A stretch of 64,000 nucleotides of DNA, from the NCBI RefSeq assembly GCF_014654365.1, contig NZ_BNAY01000004.1, forward strand, positions 496,001 through 560,000. Direction: 5' to 3'. This document shows positions 1 to 7,379 of the stretch, one piece after another. The notes below the pieces were generated by a model that was not told the DNA's origin, did not search any database, and saw nothing but the letters and a program-made list of their open reading frames with translations. Position 1 is the stretch's first letter; every line of letters starts with the position of its first letter. This stretch comes from Amycolatopsis oliviviridis (lineage in GTDB: Bacteria; Actinomycetota; Actinomycetes; Mycobacteriales; Pseudonocardiaceae). The position numbers were made by a program, and so were the translations under genes.

Positions 1-29
1 CAGGACACGACCTGACGGGGGCGGAAAAC

Positions 30-1703
30 TTGGCGGGCGTTTGGCGGGTGGCCGGTGCCACCTCGGTCGTGGCGATCACCTGGGTGACGCGGCTGGCCGG
101 ACTGCTGGCCCTGGTCTCGGTGCTGGTCCCGGCCGGGCGGCGCACCCTGCGCGGGCGCGTCGCCGAATGGCTGGAGCTGCCGCACGAGGCCACGGTCGGC
201 GCGGCCACCGTCGCGCTGGTGACCGGTGTGCTGCTGGTGCTGCTCGCCACCGGCCTCAAACGGCGCAAGCGCCGGGCCTGGCAACTGACGGTCGCCGCCG
301 CGGCGCTCCTGACCGTGTCGCACCTCGGGCTGCGGCACGTCCTCGGCCCCGGCCTCGTTTCGCTCGCCCTGCTGATCGCCCTGATCGCGACGCGGCGGTA
401 CTTCGTCGCGCTCCCCGATCCGGTGACCGGCCGATGGCGCGCGGTCCGGGTTTTCCTGCAGCTGACGCTGGCCGGGGTCGCGATCAACTTCGTGCTGCTG
501 TCGATCGCGCGAGCGGTGGAACCCCTCGACACCGGCGACCGGCTGGCTCAGTCGGTGCTGGCGCTGGTCGGCGTCAGCGGTCCCGCCGTGTTCCGCGCGC
601 TGTGGCTGGAGGACCTGTCGGCGGCCGTTGGGGTGCTGTTCGGCATCGCCGCGGTCCTGCTGGCGGCGTACTTCCTGCTCCGCTCGGCAGAGCCCGCGCC
701 GAGACTGACCGACGACGAGGTCGACCGGCTCAGAGCGCTGCTGGACGAACGGGACTCGCTGGGGTACTTCGCCCTGCGCCGGGACAAGTTCGTGGTCTTC
801 TCGAAGTCGGGGAAGGCAGCGGTGACGTATCGCGTGATCGCCGGTGTCGCGCTGTGCTCGGCGGACCCGCTCGGCGACCCGGAAGCGTGGCCCGGCGCGA
901 TCGAGGAGTACCTGGAGGTCTGCCGCCGGTACGCCTGGACCCCGGCCACCATGGGCTGCTCGGAACTGGGCGCGACCGTCTGGGCGCGCTTCGGGCTGGA
1001 GGTGCTCGAAATCGGCGACGAGGCCGTCGTCGACACCGAGACCTTCACCCTCGAAGGCCGCGTCATGCGCGGAGTCCGCCAAGCCGTCTCACGCACGAAG
1101 CGCGCCGGCTACACCGTGCGCGTCCGGAAGGCCGAAGATCTCGTCCCGGCCGAGCTGGACGAACTCCGCGCCCTCGCCGCCACATGGCGCGGCACCGACA
1201 CTGAACGCGGCTTCTCGATGGCCCTCGGCCGCATGGGCGATCCGGGCTCGGTCCTCGTCACCGCCGAACACGACGGCCGGGTGCGCGGCGTCCTCCAGTT
1301 CGTCCCCTGGGGCGAGAAGGACCTGTCCATGGACGTCATGCGCCGCGACCGGACCGCCGACAACGGCATCAACGAGCTGATGATCTCCGAACTCCTCCTG
1401 ACGACCCCCGCACGGCACGTCTCCCTGAACTTCGCCGCCTTCCGCGCGGTCCTGGAGCAAGGCCAGCGCATCGGCGCCGGCCCCGTCGCCCGCCTGTCCG
1501 CCCGGACGCTGCGATTCTTCTCACGTTGGATCCAGATCGAGACCCTCTACCGCTTCAACGCCAAGTTCCAGCCGCGGTGGGTCCCGCGCTACCTGGCCTA
1601 CCCCGCGGCCCGCGACCTCCCCCGCGTCGGCATCGCCGTCTTCGAAGCCGAAGGACTCGGCGGACGCCCATCCGGCCTGCTCAGAGCGCTGCAGCGGATC
1701 TAA
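30..1703 (+). CDS. MprF-like phosphatidylglycerol lysyltransferase (DUF2156), possibly 5'-partial
   Basis: A 557-aa membrane enzyme of the MprF/LysX-N type, which transfers an amino acid from aminoacyl-tRNA to phosphatidylglycerol at the inner membrane and lowers surface charge. About 230 N-terminal residues contain several hydrophobic segments (for example residues 13-32, 57-78 and 105-122). The C-terminal 300 residues form the soluble DUF2156 GNAT-like synthase domain. It ends with the family-typical block around RFNAKFQPRWVPRYL (about residues 508-522). A TTG is taken as start, but the frame stays open to the first base of the window, so the true start may lie upstream. Unlike mycobacterial LysX there is no fused lysyl-tRNA synthetase domain. 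The substrate amino acid cannot be read from the sequence. Confidence 0.85.
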   Translation: MAGVWRVAGATSVVAITWVTRLAGLLALVSVLVPAGRRTLRGRVAEWLELPHEATVGAATVALVTGVLLVLLATGLKRRKRRAWQLTVAAAALLTVSHLGLRHVLGPGLVSLALLIALIATRRYFVALPDPVTGRWRAVRVFLQLTLAGVAINFVLLSIARAVEPLDTGDRLAQSVLALVGVSGPAVFRALWLEDLSAAVGVLFGIAAVLLAAYFLLRSAEPAPRLTDDEVDRLRALLDERDSLGYFALRRDKFVVFSKSGKAAVTYRVIAGVALCSADPLGDPEAWPGAIEEYLEVCRRYAWTPATMGCSELGATVWARFGLEVLEIGDEAVVDTETFTLEGRVMRGVRQAVSRTKRAGYTVRVRKAEDLVPAELDELRALAATWRGTDTERGFSMALGRMGDPGSVLVTAEHDGRVRGVLQFVPWGEKDLSMDVMRRDRTADNGINELMISELLLTTPARHVSLNFAAFRAVLEQGQRIGAGPVARLSARTLRFFSRWIQIETLYRFNAKFQPRWVPRYLAYPAARDLPRVGIAVFEAEGLGGRPSGLLRALQRI

Positions 1704-1768
1704 GGGGGGTCCCTTTCGCGGGGGTTCACGGGGTGTGTAACCTATTTGAGCAGTGGTCGTTGGGCCTG

Positions 1769-1858
1769 GGAGGCTTCGCCTAGTCTGGTCTATGGCGCCG
1801 CACTGCTAATGCGGTTGGGGGTAACCCCCCCTCCCGGGTTCAAATCCCGGAGCCTCCG
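1769..1858 (+). tRNA. tRNA-Ser(GCU)
   Basis: A 90-nt cloverleaf with acceptor GGAGGCT/AGCCTCC, discriminator G, anticodon GCT in loop CTGCTAA, and the long variable arm typical of tRNA-Ser. CCA is not encoded. It opens the tRNA cluster, about 65 nt after the MprF-like gene. Confidence 0.95.
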
Positions 1859-1900
1859 CTGGTGCCTGTTCCGGCAGGTGCTAGATTAACAACTGAACAA

Positions 1901-1974
1901 GCGCCCGTAGCTCAGCTGGATAGAGCATCTGACTACGGATCAGAAGGTCAGGGGTTCGAATCCCTTCGGGCGCA
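1901..1974 (+). tRNA. tRNA-Arg(ACG)
   Basis: A 74-nt cloverleaf with acceptor GCGCCCG/CGGGCGC, discriminator A, a normal D-arm, anticodon ACG in loop CTACGGA, and TTCGAAT in the T-loop. CCA is not encoded. A strong intrinsic terminator follows 20 nt later. A second tRNA-Arg(ACG) lies on the opposite strand at 2343-2416. Confidence 0.95.
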
Positions 1975-1994
1975 CGTCTGGTTGAGACAGCACT

Positions 1995-2026
1995 AAGGCC
2001 CTCCCGTTCGCGGGAGGGCCTTTTTG
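1995..2026 (+). terminator. Rho-independent terminator after tRNA-Arg
   Basis: A perfect stem AAGGCCCTCCCG/CGGGAGGGCCTT with a short loop is followed by a run of five T residues. It ends the plus-strand tRNA-Ser/tRNA-Arg transcript and separates it from the convergent minus-strand tRNA array. Confidence 0.9.
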
Positions 2027-2044
2027 TCTGTCCAGTGTGGATTC

Positions 2045-2119
2045 TGGAGACCCACCCGGGAGTCGAACCCGGAGTCCAACGGCTTTGCAGGCCGCCGCAC
2101 GACCGTCGTGAAGTGGGCC
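2045..2119 (-). tRNA. Atypical tRNA-Cys(GCA) with shortened D-arm
   Basis: The acceptor stem GGCCCAC/GTGGGTC has one G-U pair. The anticodon is GCA in loop CTGCAAA, and the T-arm CCGGG-TTCGACT-CCCGG is perfect. Only 17 nt lie between the acceptor and anticodon stems; they fold as TT, CACG, ACGGT, CGTG, CG, a D-arm with a 5-nt loop (or a 3-bp stem with 7-nt loop). Discriminator U73 and the GCA anticodon are the classical identity elements for cysteinyl-tRNA synthetase, so charging is plausible. CCA is encoded, unlike in every other tRNA of this cluster, which suggests a foreign origin. It is the last member of a minus-strand array. Confidence 0.75.
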
Positions 2120-2142
2120 GAGCTCTTCGGCTTCGATCAGCG

Positions 2143-2214
2143 TGCCCCCGGCAGGAGTCGAACCTGCGTTCCCGGCTTCGGACGCCGGCGTCGTATCCGT
2201 TGGACCACGAGGGC
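2143..2214 (-). tRNA. tRNA-Arg(CCG)
   Basis: A 72-nt cloverleaf with acceptor GCCCTCG/CGGGGGC, discriminator A, anticodon CCG in loop GTCCGAA between CCGGC and GCCGG, and T-arm GCAGG-TTCGACT-CCTGC. The D-arm is normal and CCA is not encoded. Confidence 0.9.
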
Positions 2215-2217
2215 TTG

Positions 2218-2306
2218 CGGAGGATGCAGGATTCGAACCTGCGCGGCGCTCTCGCGCCGACCACCGTTTTCGGGACGGTTGCCTTACCGGGCTCGGCCAA
2301 TCCTCC
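2218..2306 (-). tRNA. tRNA-Ser(CGA)
   Basis: An 89-nt class II tRNA with acceptor GGAGGAT/ATCCTCC, discriminator G, anticodon CGA in loop CCCGAAA, a long variable arm (GGCGC-GAGA-GCGCC) and T-arm GCAGG-TTCGAAT-CCTGC. It lies only 3 nt from tRNA-Arg(CCG), so the two are surely processed from one transcript. Confidence 0.93.
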
Positions 2307-2342
2307 ATCGACCGGCGCATCCCCCTCGGACACGCCGACCAG

Positions 2343-2416
2343 TGCCCCTGCCAGGACTCGAACCTGGGACCTCCGCATCCGTAATGCGGCGCTCTGTCCA
2401 CCTGAGCTACAAAGGC
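2343..2416 (-). tRNA. tRNA-Arg(ACG), second copy with weak acceptor stem
   Basis: Acceptor GCCTTTG/CAGGGGC contains three consecutive T-G wobbles. Discriminator A, normal D-arm, anticodon ACG in loop TTACGGA, T-arm CCAGG-TTCGAGT-CCTGG. It duplicates the anticodon of the plus-strand tRNA-Arg at 1901-1974 with a quite different body, so it is not a recent tandem copy. Confidence 0.88.
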
Positions 2417-2537
2417 GAGGTGGAGACGAGTGCACGCCTCCACCGGCGCTCGCCCTGGCCGCCTCTTCGGCGACGGGAGCGAGCTTTGAGAAAAGTCTTC
2501 TGTTATCAAGGTTCGCGCTGAAATGGGCAGCGTCGAG

Positions 2538-2606
2538 CACCGGCGGGAGGAGTCGAACCCCCTGGACACGGTTTTGGAGACTGTTCCGCTTCCCAAGCTC
2601 GCCGAT
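2538..2606 (-). tRNA. Atypical 69-nt tRNA-Trp(CCA) with collapsed D-arm
   Basis: Acceptor ATCGGCG/CGCCGGT with A1-U72 and discriminator G73, both typical of bacterial tRNA-Trp, and anticodon CCA in loop CTCCAAA. The D-region is only 15 nt and folds as GCTT-GGG-AAGC with a 3-nt loop. The anticodon stem (ACAGT/ACCGT) carries an A-C mismatch. T-arm GGGGG-TTCGACT-CCTCC is intact, and CCA is not encoded. It is either a decaying gene or a specialised minimal tRNA. It is the first member of the minus-strand array. Confidence 0.65.
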
Positions 2607-2626
2607 AAAGAATTGCTTTCGGGCAT

Positions 2627-2670
2627 ACCAAAAGAGAAGCCGCCCGGATCGGTTTCCCGATGGGCGGCTC
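2627..2670 (-). terminator. Intrinsic terminator downstream of the reader gene
   Basis: On the minus strand a stem AGCCGCCC-ATCGG / CCGAT-GGGCGGCT is capped by a GAAA loop. It is followed by TTCTCTTTT. It would end transcription from the minus-strand gene at 2929-3942 before the tRNA array. Confidence 0.6.
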
Positions 2671-2928
2671 CCTGGCATCACGCGTGCTATCGCGTCATGA
2701 TGGGGAGCCCTCGTCGACCAGAACTCGCTGGTCAGACTGCCACGAACGTCGCCAAGAGCAAGGCGACGGACATACGGCGATGGACGCGGCGGCCGAATGC
2801 CGACGCTGCGCCTTTCGCTCGTGCATGTTCGTCATGGCTGCTCCTCGGGCTGGTTGGGTAGGCCAACTATGACTCAACGATCGCTGTTGCGCAACGCATT
2901 TGCGGTGAAGCAAGCAGAGTGTGGGCTA
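2671..2928. other. Intergenic stretch, no convincing gene
   Basis: This part of the 322-base gap between the tRNA array and the reader gene holds no confident gene. One minus-strand frame of 46 codons (2695-2835) has a GAGGAG ribosome-binding site at a good distance from its ATG. Its product, rich in Arg, Ser and Cys, resembles nothing I know. No HNH nuclease motif appears in any frame, which matters for the neighbouring reader gene. Confidence 0.4.
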
Positions 2929-3942
2929 CTAGCTCTTTGGGGGGCCTTGGAACGAGACCTCGAAGAGGTGTTGCTCCGGCCGCTCCGCGGTCAACCACAG
3001 AGGGAAGTGCGCTTCGTAGTTCGCGTTGGGGTCGACTCCCTTAAGCCAGAACAGAGGAAGCTTCCGCTCCATCGCGTTGCGAAGAGCGACATTATCGGAG
3101 TGAAGTGGGTCCTTGCCTCGATACTTGTAGCGAAGAATGCGGCCGCTCTCGTCTAGTTCATCCTCGTAGGGACGTTCCTCGGTCGGCCGCCGGTAGACCG
3201 TCTTGATGGATAGGGCGCTATCGAGTTTCGCAGGCTTGTGGATGCCGGACTGGGGGTTGAGGACTGGGATGCGCGTACCGTCGAAGATGAAGTTCGCCAT
3301 CTGCGCGAACGGGATCGGGCCACCGTTCTGGGCTGTCAGGTCTTCGAGCCACTTGAAGACTGCGCTGCGGACGGCCCGTTCAAACTCGATAGGAACTTCG
3401 CGTCGCTTGGTCCGCGATGGCTGGGGCAGCTTTGTTGTGGTCGTTGATGGTGCTTCACGCTTCAGCGCGGTCGAGCGGAGGAACACCGGCGGGACGAGCC
3501 TGACCTCGCTCCGAAGCGCACTGACGACACTCGAGTCGAAGTACTCATAGAGCACATCTGCCGCCAAGAAGACGCCACGAGGTTCATCGAGAACGTCCAC
3601 TACTTCGGGGCGAAGGCCGCCTCGTGCACCGTTGTCCCGTAGCCACTTTGCTGAGCGTGGGATGTTGTCGTCAATCGGCGTGCCGTCTTCTTGCGTAGGA
3701 GTCCACAGCGTCCGTTCAAGCTGCCAGAAGGCTTGTGCTGCCGGAACCCTGCGTGGGCTGAACCGGTCGATCAGCTGTTCAAGAGGATCTTCTGCCGCTT
3801 CGAACGTCGTTGCCGCTGAGCGTTCATCGAGGTATCGACCAAAGAGCCAGAGCAACAACAAGGGCTTGTGCAGTGCGTGTTGGCTGCCGACCTTGTCGGT
3901 TTGAAGCCGGCGAAGCTGCTCGTGCAGGCCGTTCTCGTCCAC
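2929..3942 (-). CDS. ScoMcrA-type DNA reader: sulfur-binding plus SRA-like domain, no HNH nuclease
   Basis: About 337 aa. Residues 20-150 match the pattern of the DNA sulfur-binding domain of ScoMcrA-like type IV restriction enzymes. These include the HKPLLLLWLFGRYL helix near residue 25, an FW pair near 73, a GARGGLRPEV segment near 105, and a closing L-YEYF-SSV helix. Residues 180-330 resemble the SRA-like module that precedes the HNH_2 nuclease in this family (DGTRIPVLNPQSGIHKP, SIKTVYR, YKYRGKDPLHSDN, LPLFWLKGV). The chain then stops, and no HNH domain follows in any frame. GTG at 3942 is preferred over GTG at 3948 because GGAGG lies 7 nt upstream. It faces the McrB-like gene across 164 bp, so it probably supplies target recognition in trans. 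The domain call comes from pattern memory, not from a profile search. Confidence 0.7.
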   Translation of the reverse strand: MDENGLHEQLRRLQTDKVGSQHALHKPLLLLWLFGRYLDERSAATTFEAAEDPLEQLIDRFSPRRVPAAQAFWQLERTLWTPTQEDGTPIDDNIPRSAKWLRDNGARGGLRPEVVDVLDEPRGVFLAADVLYEYFDSSVVSALRSEVRLVPPVFLRSTALKREAPSTTTTKLPQPSRTKRREVPIEFERAVRSAVFKWLEDLTAQNGGPIPFAQMANFIFDGTRIPVLNPQSGIHKPAKLDSALSIKTVYRRPTEERPYEDELDESGRILRYKYRGKDPLHSDNVALRNAMERKLPLFWLKGVDPNANYEAHFPLWLTAERPEQHLFEVSFQGPPKS

Positions 3943-4106
3943 AACCACCCCTCCGTGTGACGCAGACGACTGAGTGTAGTGGCGCGAAGCTTGCGTACGC
4001 GCAACTGCTAGCGCGAAGCGTGTCCGCTATCGGGAAGTGCGACTGTGTACCCGTCACTACGCGTGGCGCGAGGTCGGGATGGTCGGGCGCCGGTACCTTC
4101 AGTCTC

Positions 4107-5570
4107 ATGACTGAAGCGGCGGATTGGACGCCTGAGAGGCTGCTCCGAGACGGTCTGAGTGAGGTTGACCTAAGCTCGCCAAGCGGGACGAAGTTTTCAC
4201 GTCTTGAGTACTACCTGGCAGGCGTCGCGGAGATCCGAGCGACTCGCATTGCTGCAATTCAAATCAGCCGGGCAGCCGAGCTGGCCGGTCAGCTGAGGCG
4301 CTCGACGCGGGTCGACAACGCCGAGCTGGTAGCCGTGGTCGTCCCGCTGGCTGATACGGACCGAGCAGTTGCTGAGCTTCGCAAGTACCTGAGGTCGAGC
4401 GAGACGCCTGCAGCTCTACTTCTTGGTCAAGATGGATCCGATTGGAACGTCAAGTGGGTCGGCGTGCAGAAAGGTGCCGAGACCATCTCCGCCGAAAAGT
4501 TGGCTGCGTTTTTCGGGACGCAGTTGGAGAGTGTTGTAGTGAAGGACCGAAAAATACGGACTCCTGCGCATCCGCTAGTCATCGACAGTCGCATCCAACG
4601 AATGCTTCGGCTAACAGTGCGGTCCAGCAAGTCGGTCATGTTGGTAGGGCCGCCGGGTACTGGAAAGACGCAGCTGGTTGGCGAGCTCATCGACGATATC
4701 GGTAGGAATCCTGAGTCCTTCGGCATGGGGCTCATCCATGATCCACTGATCGTGACTCCGGACGAGTCATGGACGACCAGAGAGCTGGTGGGCGGCGAAA
4801 CTGTCGACGACAAGAAGCGTTTGCGGTTCAGTCCCGGTCACGTGCTGGAAGCTATCGCGCAGGACCAATGGCTGGTCCTTGATGAGGCAAATCGTGCTGA
4901 TCTGGACCGAATCTTTGGAGGGCTGCTCACCTGGCTTTCGGGCAAGGAGGTCATGGTTGGTCGTGTCAGCGCCGATCCACGGTCTAGCCCCATCATTCTT
5001 ACGTGGGGATCAGACCCTGAAAGTGTTGTAGTCGGTGAAGAGCGCCTTCGATCAGACAGTCTGTCGAATGAGCCGATCTACTACGTAGCGGGAACCGACT
5101 GGCGACTCATCGGGACTTACAATGCAGTCGACGCTCAGCGCGTGTTCCGGTTCGGTCAGGCGCTTGGCCGACGGTTCGGCCATGTCCCGGTATCGGCACC
5201 AAGAGCTGACCAGTTTTCGACAGCGCTGAGTAACAGGATTAGCGCTGCTGATACCCCTATTCCAGAACCGCAGGCAGGTCAGCTGCGCGCCATCCTGGAG
5301 AGGATCTACACCGCTCAGGGTGTTGTTCTGGATCCGATGGGGCCGGCGGCTCTTCTCGATGTTTCGGACTACGTGGCAGCAGGGCTGTTAGCGAATACTG
5401 ACACTGACCTTAGGCAATTGGTTGCCGAAGGTTACTTGGCAAGTATGGGGTCTTGGCTGTCCGGTTACGACGGAAACACCCTCACCAGGTTGGGTGAGGA
5501 GCTAGGAGCTGAAGAGGTGCTTGGCGGGCAATGGAATTGGCTGCTTGACCACCTGAAGGCTCTTCGATGA
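4107..5570 (+). CDS. McrB-like AAA+ NTPase
   Basis: A 487-aa motor of the McrB (5-methylcytosine restriction GTPase) AAA+ clade. Walker A GPPGTGKT is at residues 181-188 and Walker B WLVLDEANRADLDR at 255-268. A sensor block IGTYNAVDAQRVFRFGQALGRRF (335-357) replaces the usual MNxxDR signature. The 150 N-terminal residues show no recognisable DNA-reading fold, unlike classical McrB, which carries its own reader. The stop overlaps the next start as ATGA, so motor and nuclease are translationally coupled. ATG at 4107 is chosen because the frame upstream runs into the divergent gene; no clear ribosome-binding site is seen. Base composition is visibly less GC-rich than the flanks, consistent with horizontal transfer. 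Confidence 0.85.
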   Translation: MTEAADWTPERLLRDGLSEVDLSSPSGTKFSRLEYYLAGVAEIRATRIAAIQISRAAELAGQLRRSTRVDNAELVAVVVPLADTDRAVAELRKYLRSSETPAALLLGQDGSDWNVKWVGVQKGAETISAEKLAAFFGTQLESVVVKDRKIRTPAHPLVIDSRIQRMLRLTVRSSKSVMLVGPPGTGKTQLVGELIDDIGRNPESFGMGLIHDPLIVTPDESWTTRELVGGETVDDKKRLRFSPGHVLEAIAQDQWLVLDEANRADLDRIFGGLLTWLSGKEVMVGRVSADPRSSPIILTWGSDPESVVVGEERLRSDSLSNEPIYYVAGTDWRLIGTYNAVDAQRVFRFGQALGRRFGHVPVSAPRADQFSTALSNRISAADTPIPEPQAGQLRAILERIYTAQGVVLDPMGPAALLDVSDYVAAGLLANTDTDLRQLVAEGYLASMGSWLSGYDGNTLTRLGEELGAEEVLGGQWNWLLDHLKALR

Positions 5571-6766
5571 AGAAAAAGCTGTCCTTTCCCGAGGACGGTC
5601 TTGTGGAGCTTTTCCGCAGCTGGTCCGGTAAGGGCGAGCTGTACGCAGGCTTGGCCGCAGTACTCAGTGAGGATGACTTCGAGTGGACGGAGAAGGATGT
5701 CGAGCGTCGAGCACACCTCATCCTCTTCGAGCAATGTCGACCTCTGATTGAGCAGCTACCCACGAATGTTCAGGACTGGCTGAAGGTCTTGCCCGTTGTC
5801 AGCCAAGCTGAAATGGTGCGCAGCCGGTCTCCGCGGGGAGCCATTGACTGGCCGGCTACTCGGCGACAGGGGTGGCCGCCGACCGAGTTTCTTGGGCGAG
5901 CCCGTCGTCGTGGGGTGGATGACGAACTATTGAGCGCCTTGCGCTGGACGGTCGAGCGTCTCATTGCAGTGTATCTGCATGCCAAGGAGATGCGTCCTAC
6001 GATCGGAAAAAAGGTGCAGGAACAGTTATCCGTGCTGGACGACCTGGCGGCAAAGCCAGAATTGCAAGCTGTGGAAGCTGAGCCACCGGATCTGCTGATG
6101 GTCGAAGGAATCCGGCGTGCTGGACCGTTGTGGCGGGTAGTCGGAGACCTGTCCGATCTACTTCGGCAGGAAGAAACCAGTGACCTAGCTCGGCTTGCTG
6201 CCGAGTTACTGACTCCAGACGACGAGATCAGGTGGAGGCTTTTTCATCTTTGCGTGTTAGGGACGATGCTCGGTGTACTGCGAGAACAGAAATGTCGACC
6301 GGTCAGCCGCCGTCCGCTGGCTGGACGCTCACGTGGCCCCGCGTTCCGAGTAGACGTTCCTGGCGCTGCGCCCTGGGATTTGTGGTTCGAAGCTGCGGAG
6401 ATCTGGGATTTCACCAAGAACACTGAACCCTACGTCGAGGCGACCGGTGGGCTGGTACGCCGTGGCTACGTTCGGGGTGCGGACTTGTTCTTGATAGACC
6501 CTGCGAACAAGCGCGCTGTGGTCATCGAGTGCAAGTACACCGATAAGGGCGAGTACCTGCGGAGCGGGTACGACCAGGCTCTCGCTTACTTGGTCGAGGC
6601 CAGGACGTTGCTCGTGGACGAGGGTGAGGCGTTTGTCGTAGCGCCAATCGAGGCTGTTCCGAAGGTAGGGGTGGGGCGCACAATGGCAGGTCCGCTCACG
6701 TACTGCGCGCCTGAACATCTCAAGGGCGAGCTGACCCGAGTATTTAGCGGCTGGCTGGCCAGCTAG
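5567..6766 (+). CDS. PD-(D/E)XK nuclease partner of the McrB-like protein (McrC-like)
   Basis: 399 aa. The C-terminal 120 residues contain a PD-(D/E)XK core: GADLFLID with D306 and D311, then VVIECKYT with E321 and K323, followed by the helix RSGYDQALAYL that is common after this core in McrC and related restriction nucleases. The first 280 residues are mostly helical with no domain I recognise. The start overlaps the AAA+ gene by 4 nt (ATGA), the usual McrB-McrC arrangement. Its last 4 bases overlap the end of the convergent TetR gene. The expected role is DNA cleavage when the AAA+ motor translocates on DNA marked by the divergent reader protein. Confidence 0.8.
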   Translation: MKKKLSFPEDGLVELFRSWSGKGELYAGLAAVLSEDDFEWTEKDVERRAHLILFEQCRPLIEQLPTNVQDWLKVLPVVSQAEMVRSRSPRGAIDWPATRRQGWPPTEFLGRARRRGVDDELLSALRWTVERLIAVYLHAKEMRPTIGKKVQEQLSVLDDLAAKPELQAVEAEPPDLLMVEGIRRAGPLWRVVGDLSDLLRQEETSDLARLAAELLTPDDEIRWRLFHLCVLGTMLGVLREQKCRPVSRRPLAGRSRGPAFRVDVPGAAPWDLWFEAAEIWDFTKNTEPYVEATGGLVRRGYVRGADLFLIDPANKRAVVIECKYTDKGEYLRSGYDQALAYLVEARTLLVDEGEAFVVAPIEAVPKVGVGRTMAGPLTYCAPEHLKGELTRVFSGWLAS

Positions 6767-7332
6767 TCCCCGAAGACGCTGGTGAGGGTCTGTCGGATCA
6801 AAGCTGGCAGGTCCGACTCCCCGTCCGTCTCAGCCCATCGGATCAGCGCGACGTGAGCGGCGCCTAGGCAGGCCATGGCCGTAGCCCGCACCCGAAACTC
6901 CTCCTCAGGCGCCGGAGCAGAACCACAAAGAGCAGCGACGATCGCATCGGCAGTCGCGTACTGGCTGTCCAGATGCCGAGCCCGCAGCGCAGGCACCGAG
7001 ATCATCAGCCGGAGCCGCGCCAGCAGGAAAGCCTTCTCCTCGGAAGTGCCCAGAGCGGCGGTCGACTCCAAACCGCGCCCGATCCGCGCAGCCAAAGGCA
7101 GCGAAGCGGGCTGCCCAAGCACAGCGGAAGCGGTCACGGGGTCGTATTCGTCGTAGAGGACCAGGTCCTCCTTCGTGGGGAAGTGCCGGTAGACCGTCAT
7201 CGCCGAGACGCCGGCGGCCGCGGCGACGTCGGCGACGGTGGTCGCGTCGTAGCCGACGTCGGTGAAGAGGCGGACGGCACACGTCTGCACCAGAAGCCGG
7301 GTCTCGGCGCGCTGGCGGTCTCGGAGGCTCAT
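6763..7332 (-). CDS. TetR/AcrR-family regulator
   Basis: 189 aa with an N-terminal TetR helix-turn-helix (TVADVAAAAGVSAMTVYRHF, about residues 35-54) and a variable ligand domain. It is divergent from the SDR gene at 7380, with 47 bp between the starts. That gap holds the dyad GTTAGT-G-ACTAAC, a likely operator. It probably represses the SDR gene and itself. Confidence 0.9.
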   Translation of the reverse strand: MSLRDRQRAETRLLVQTCAVRLFTDVGYDATTVADVAAAAGVSAMTVYRHFPTKEDLVLYDEYDPVTASAVLGQPASLPLAARIGRGLESTAALGTSEEKAFLLARLRLMISVPALRARHLDSQYATADAIVAALCGSAPAPEEEFRVRATAMACLGAAHVALIRWAETDGESDLPALIRQTLTSVFGD

Positions 7333-7352
7333 GTGGTAGACACTATCAAAGT

Positions 7353-7365
7353 GTTAGTGACTAAC
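7353..7365. promoter_or_regulatory. Candidate TetR operator between 7332 and 7380
   Basis: The dyad GTTAGT-G-ACTAAC sits in the 47-bp gap between the divergent TetR and SDR starts. An overlapping CACT/AGTG dyad lies just to its left. Assignment to the neighbouring TetR protein is by position only. Confidence 0.5.
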
Positions 7366-7379
7366 ATCTGGGGTACGCG

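Noticed and set aside
1881..2681. Several long frames through the tRNA array
   Set aside because: They run across seven tRNA genes and a terminator, so they cannot be genes.
3810..4106. 99-codon N-terminal extension of the McrB-like gene
   Set aside because: It overlaps the divergent reader gene and its ribosome-binding site; the ATG at 4107 is the reasonable start.
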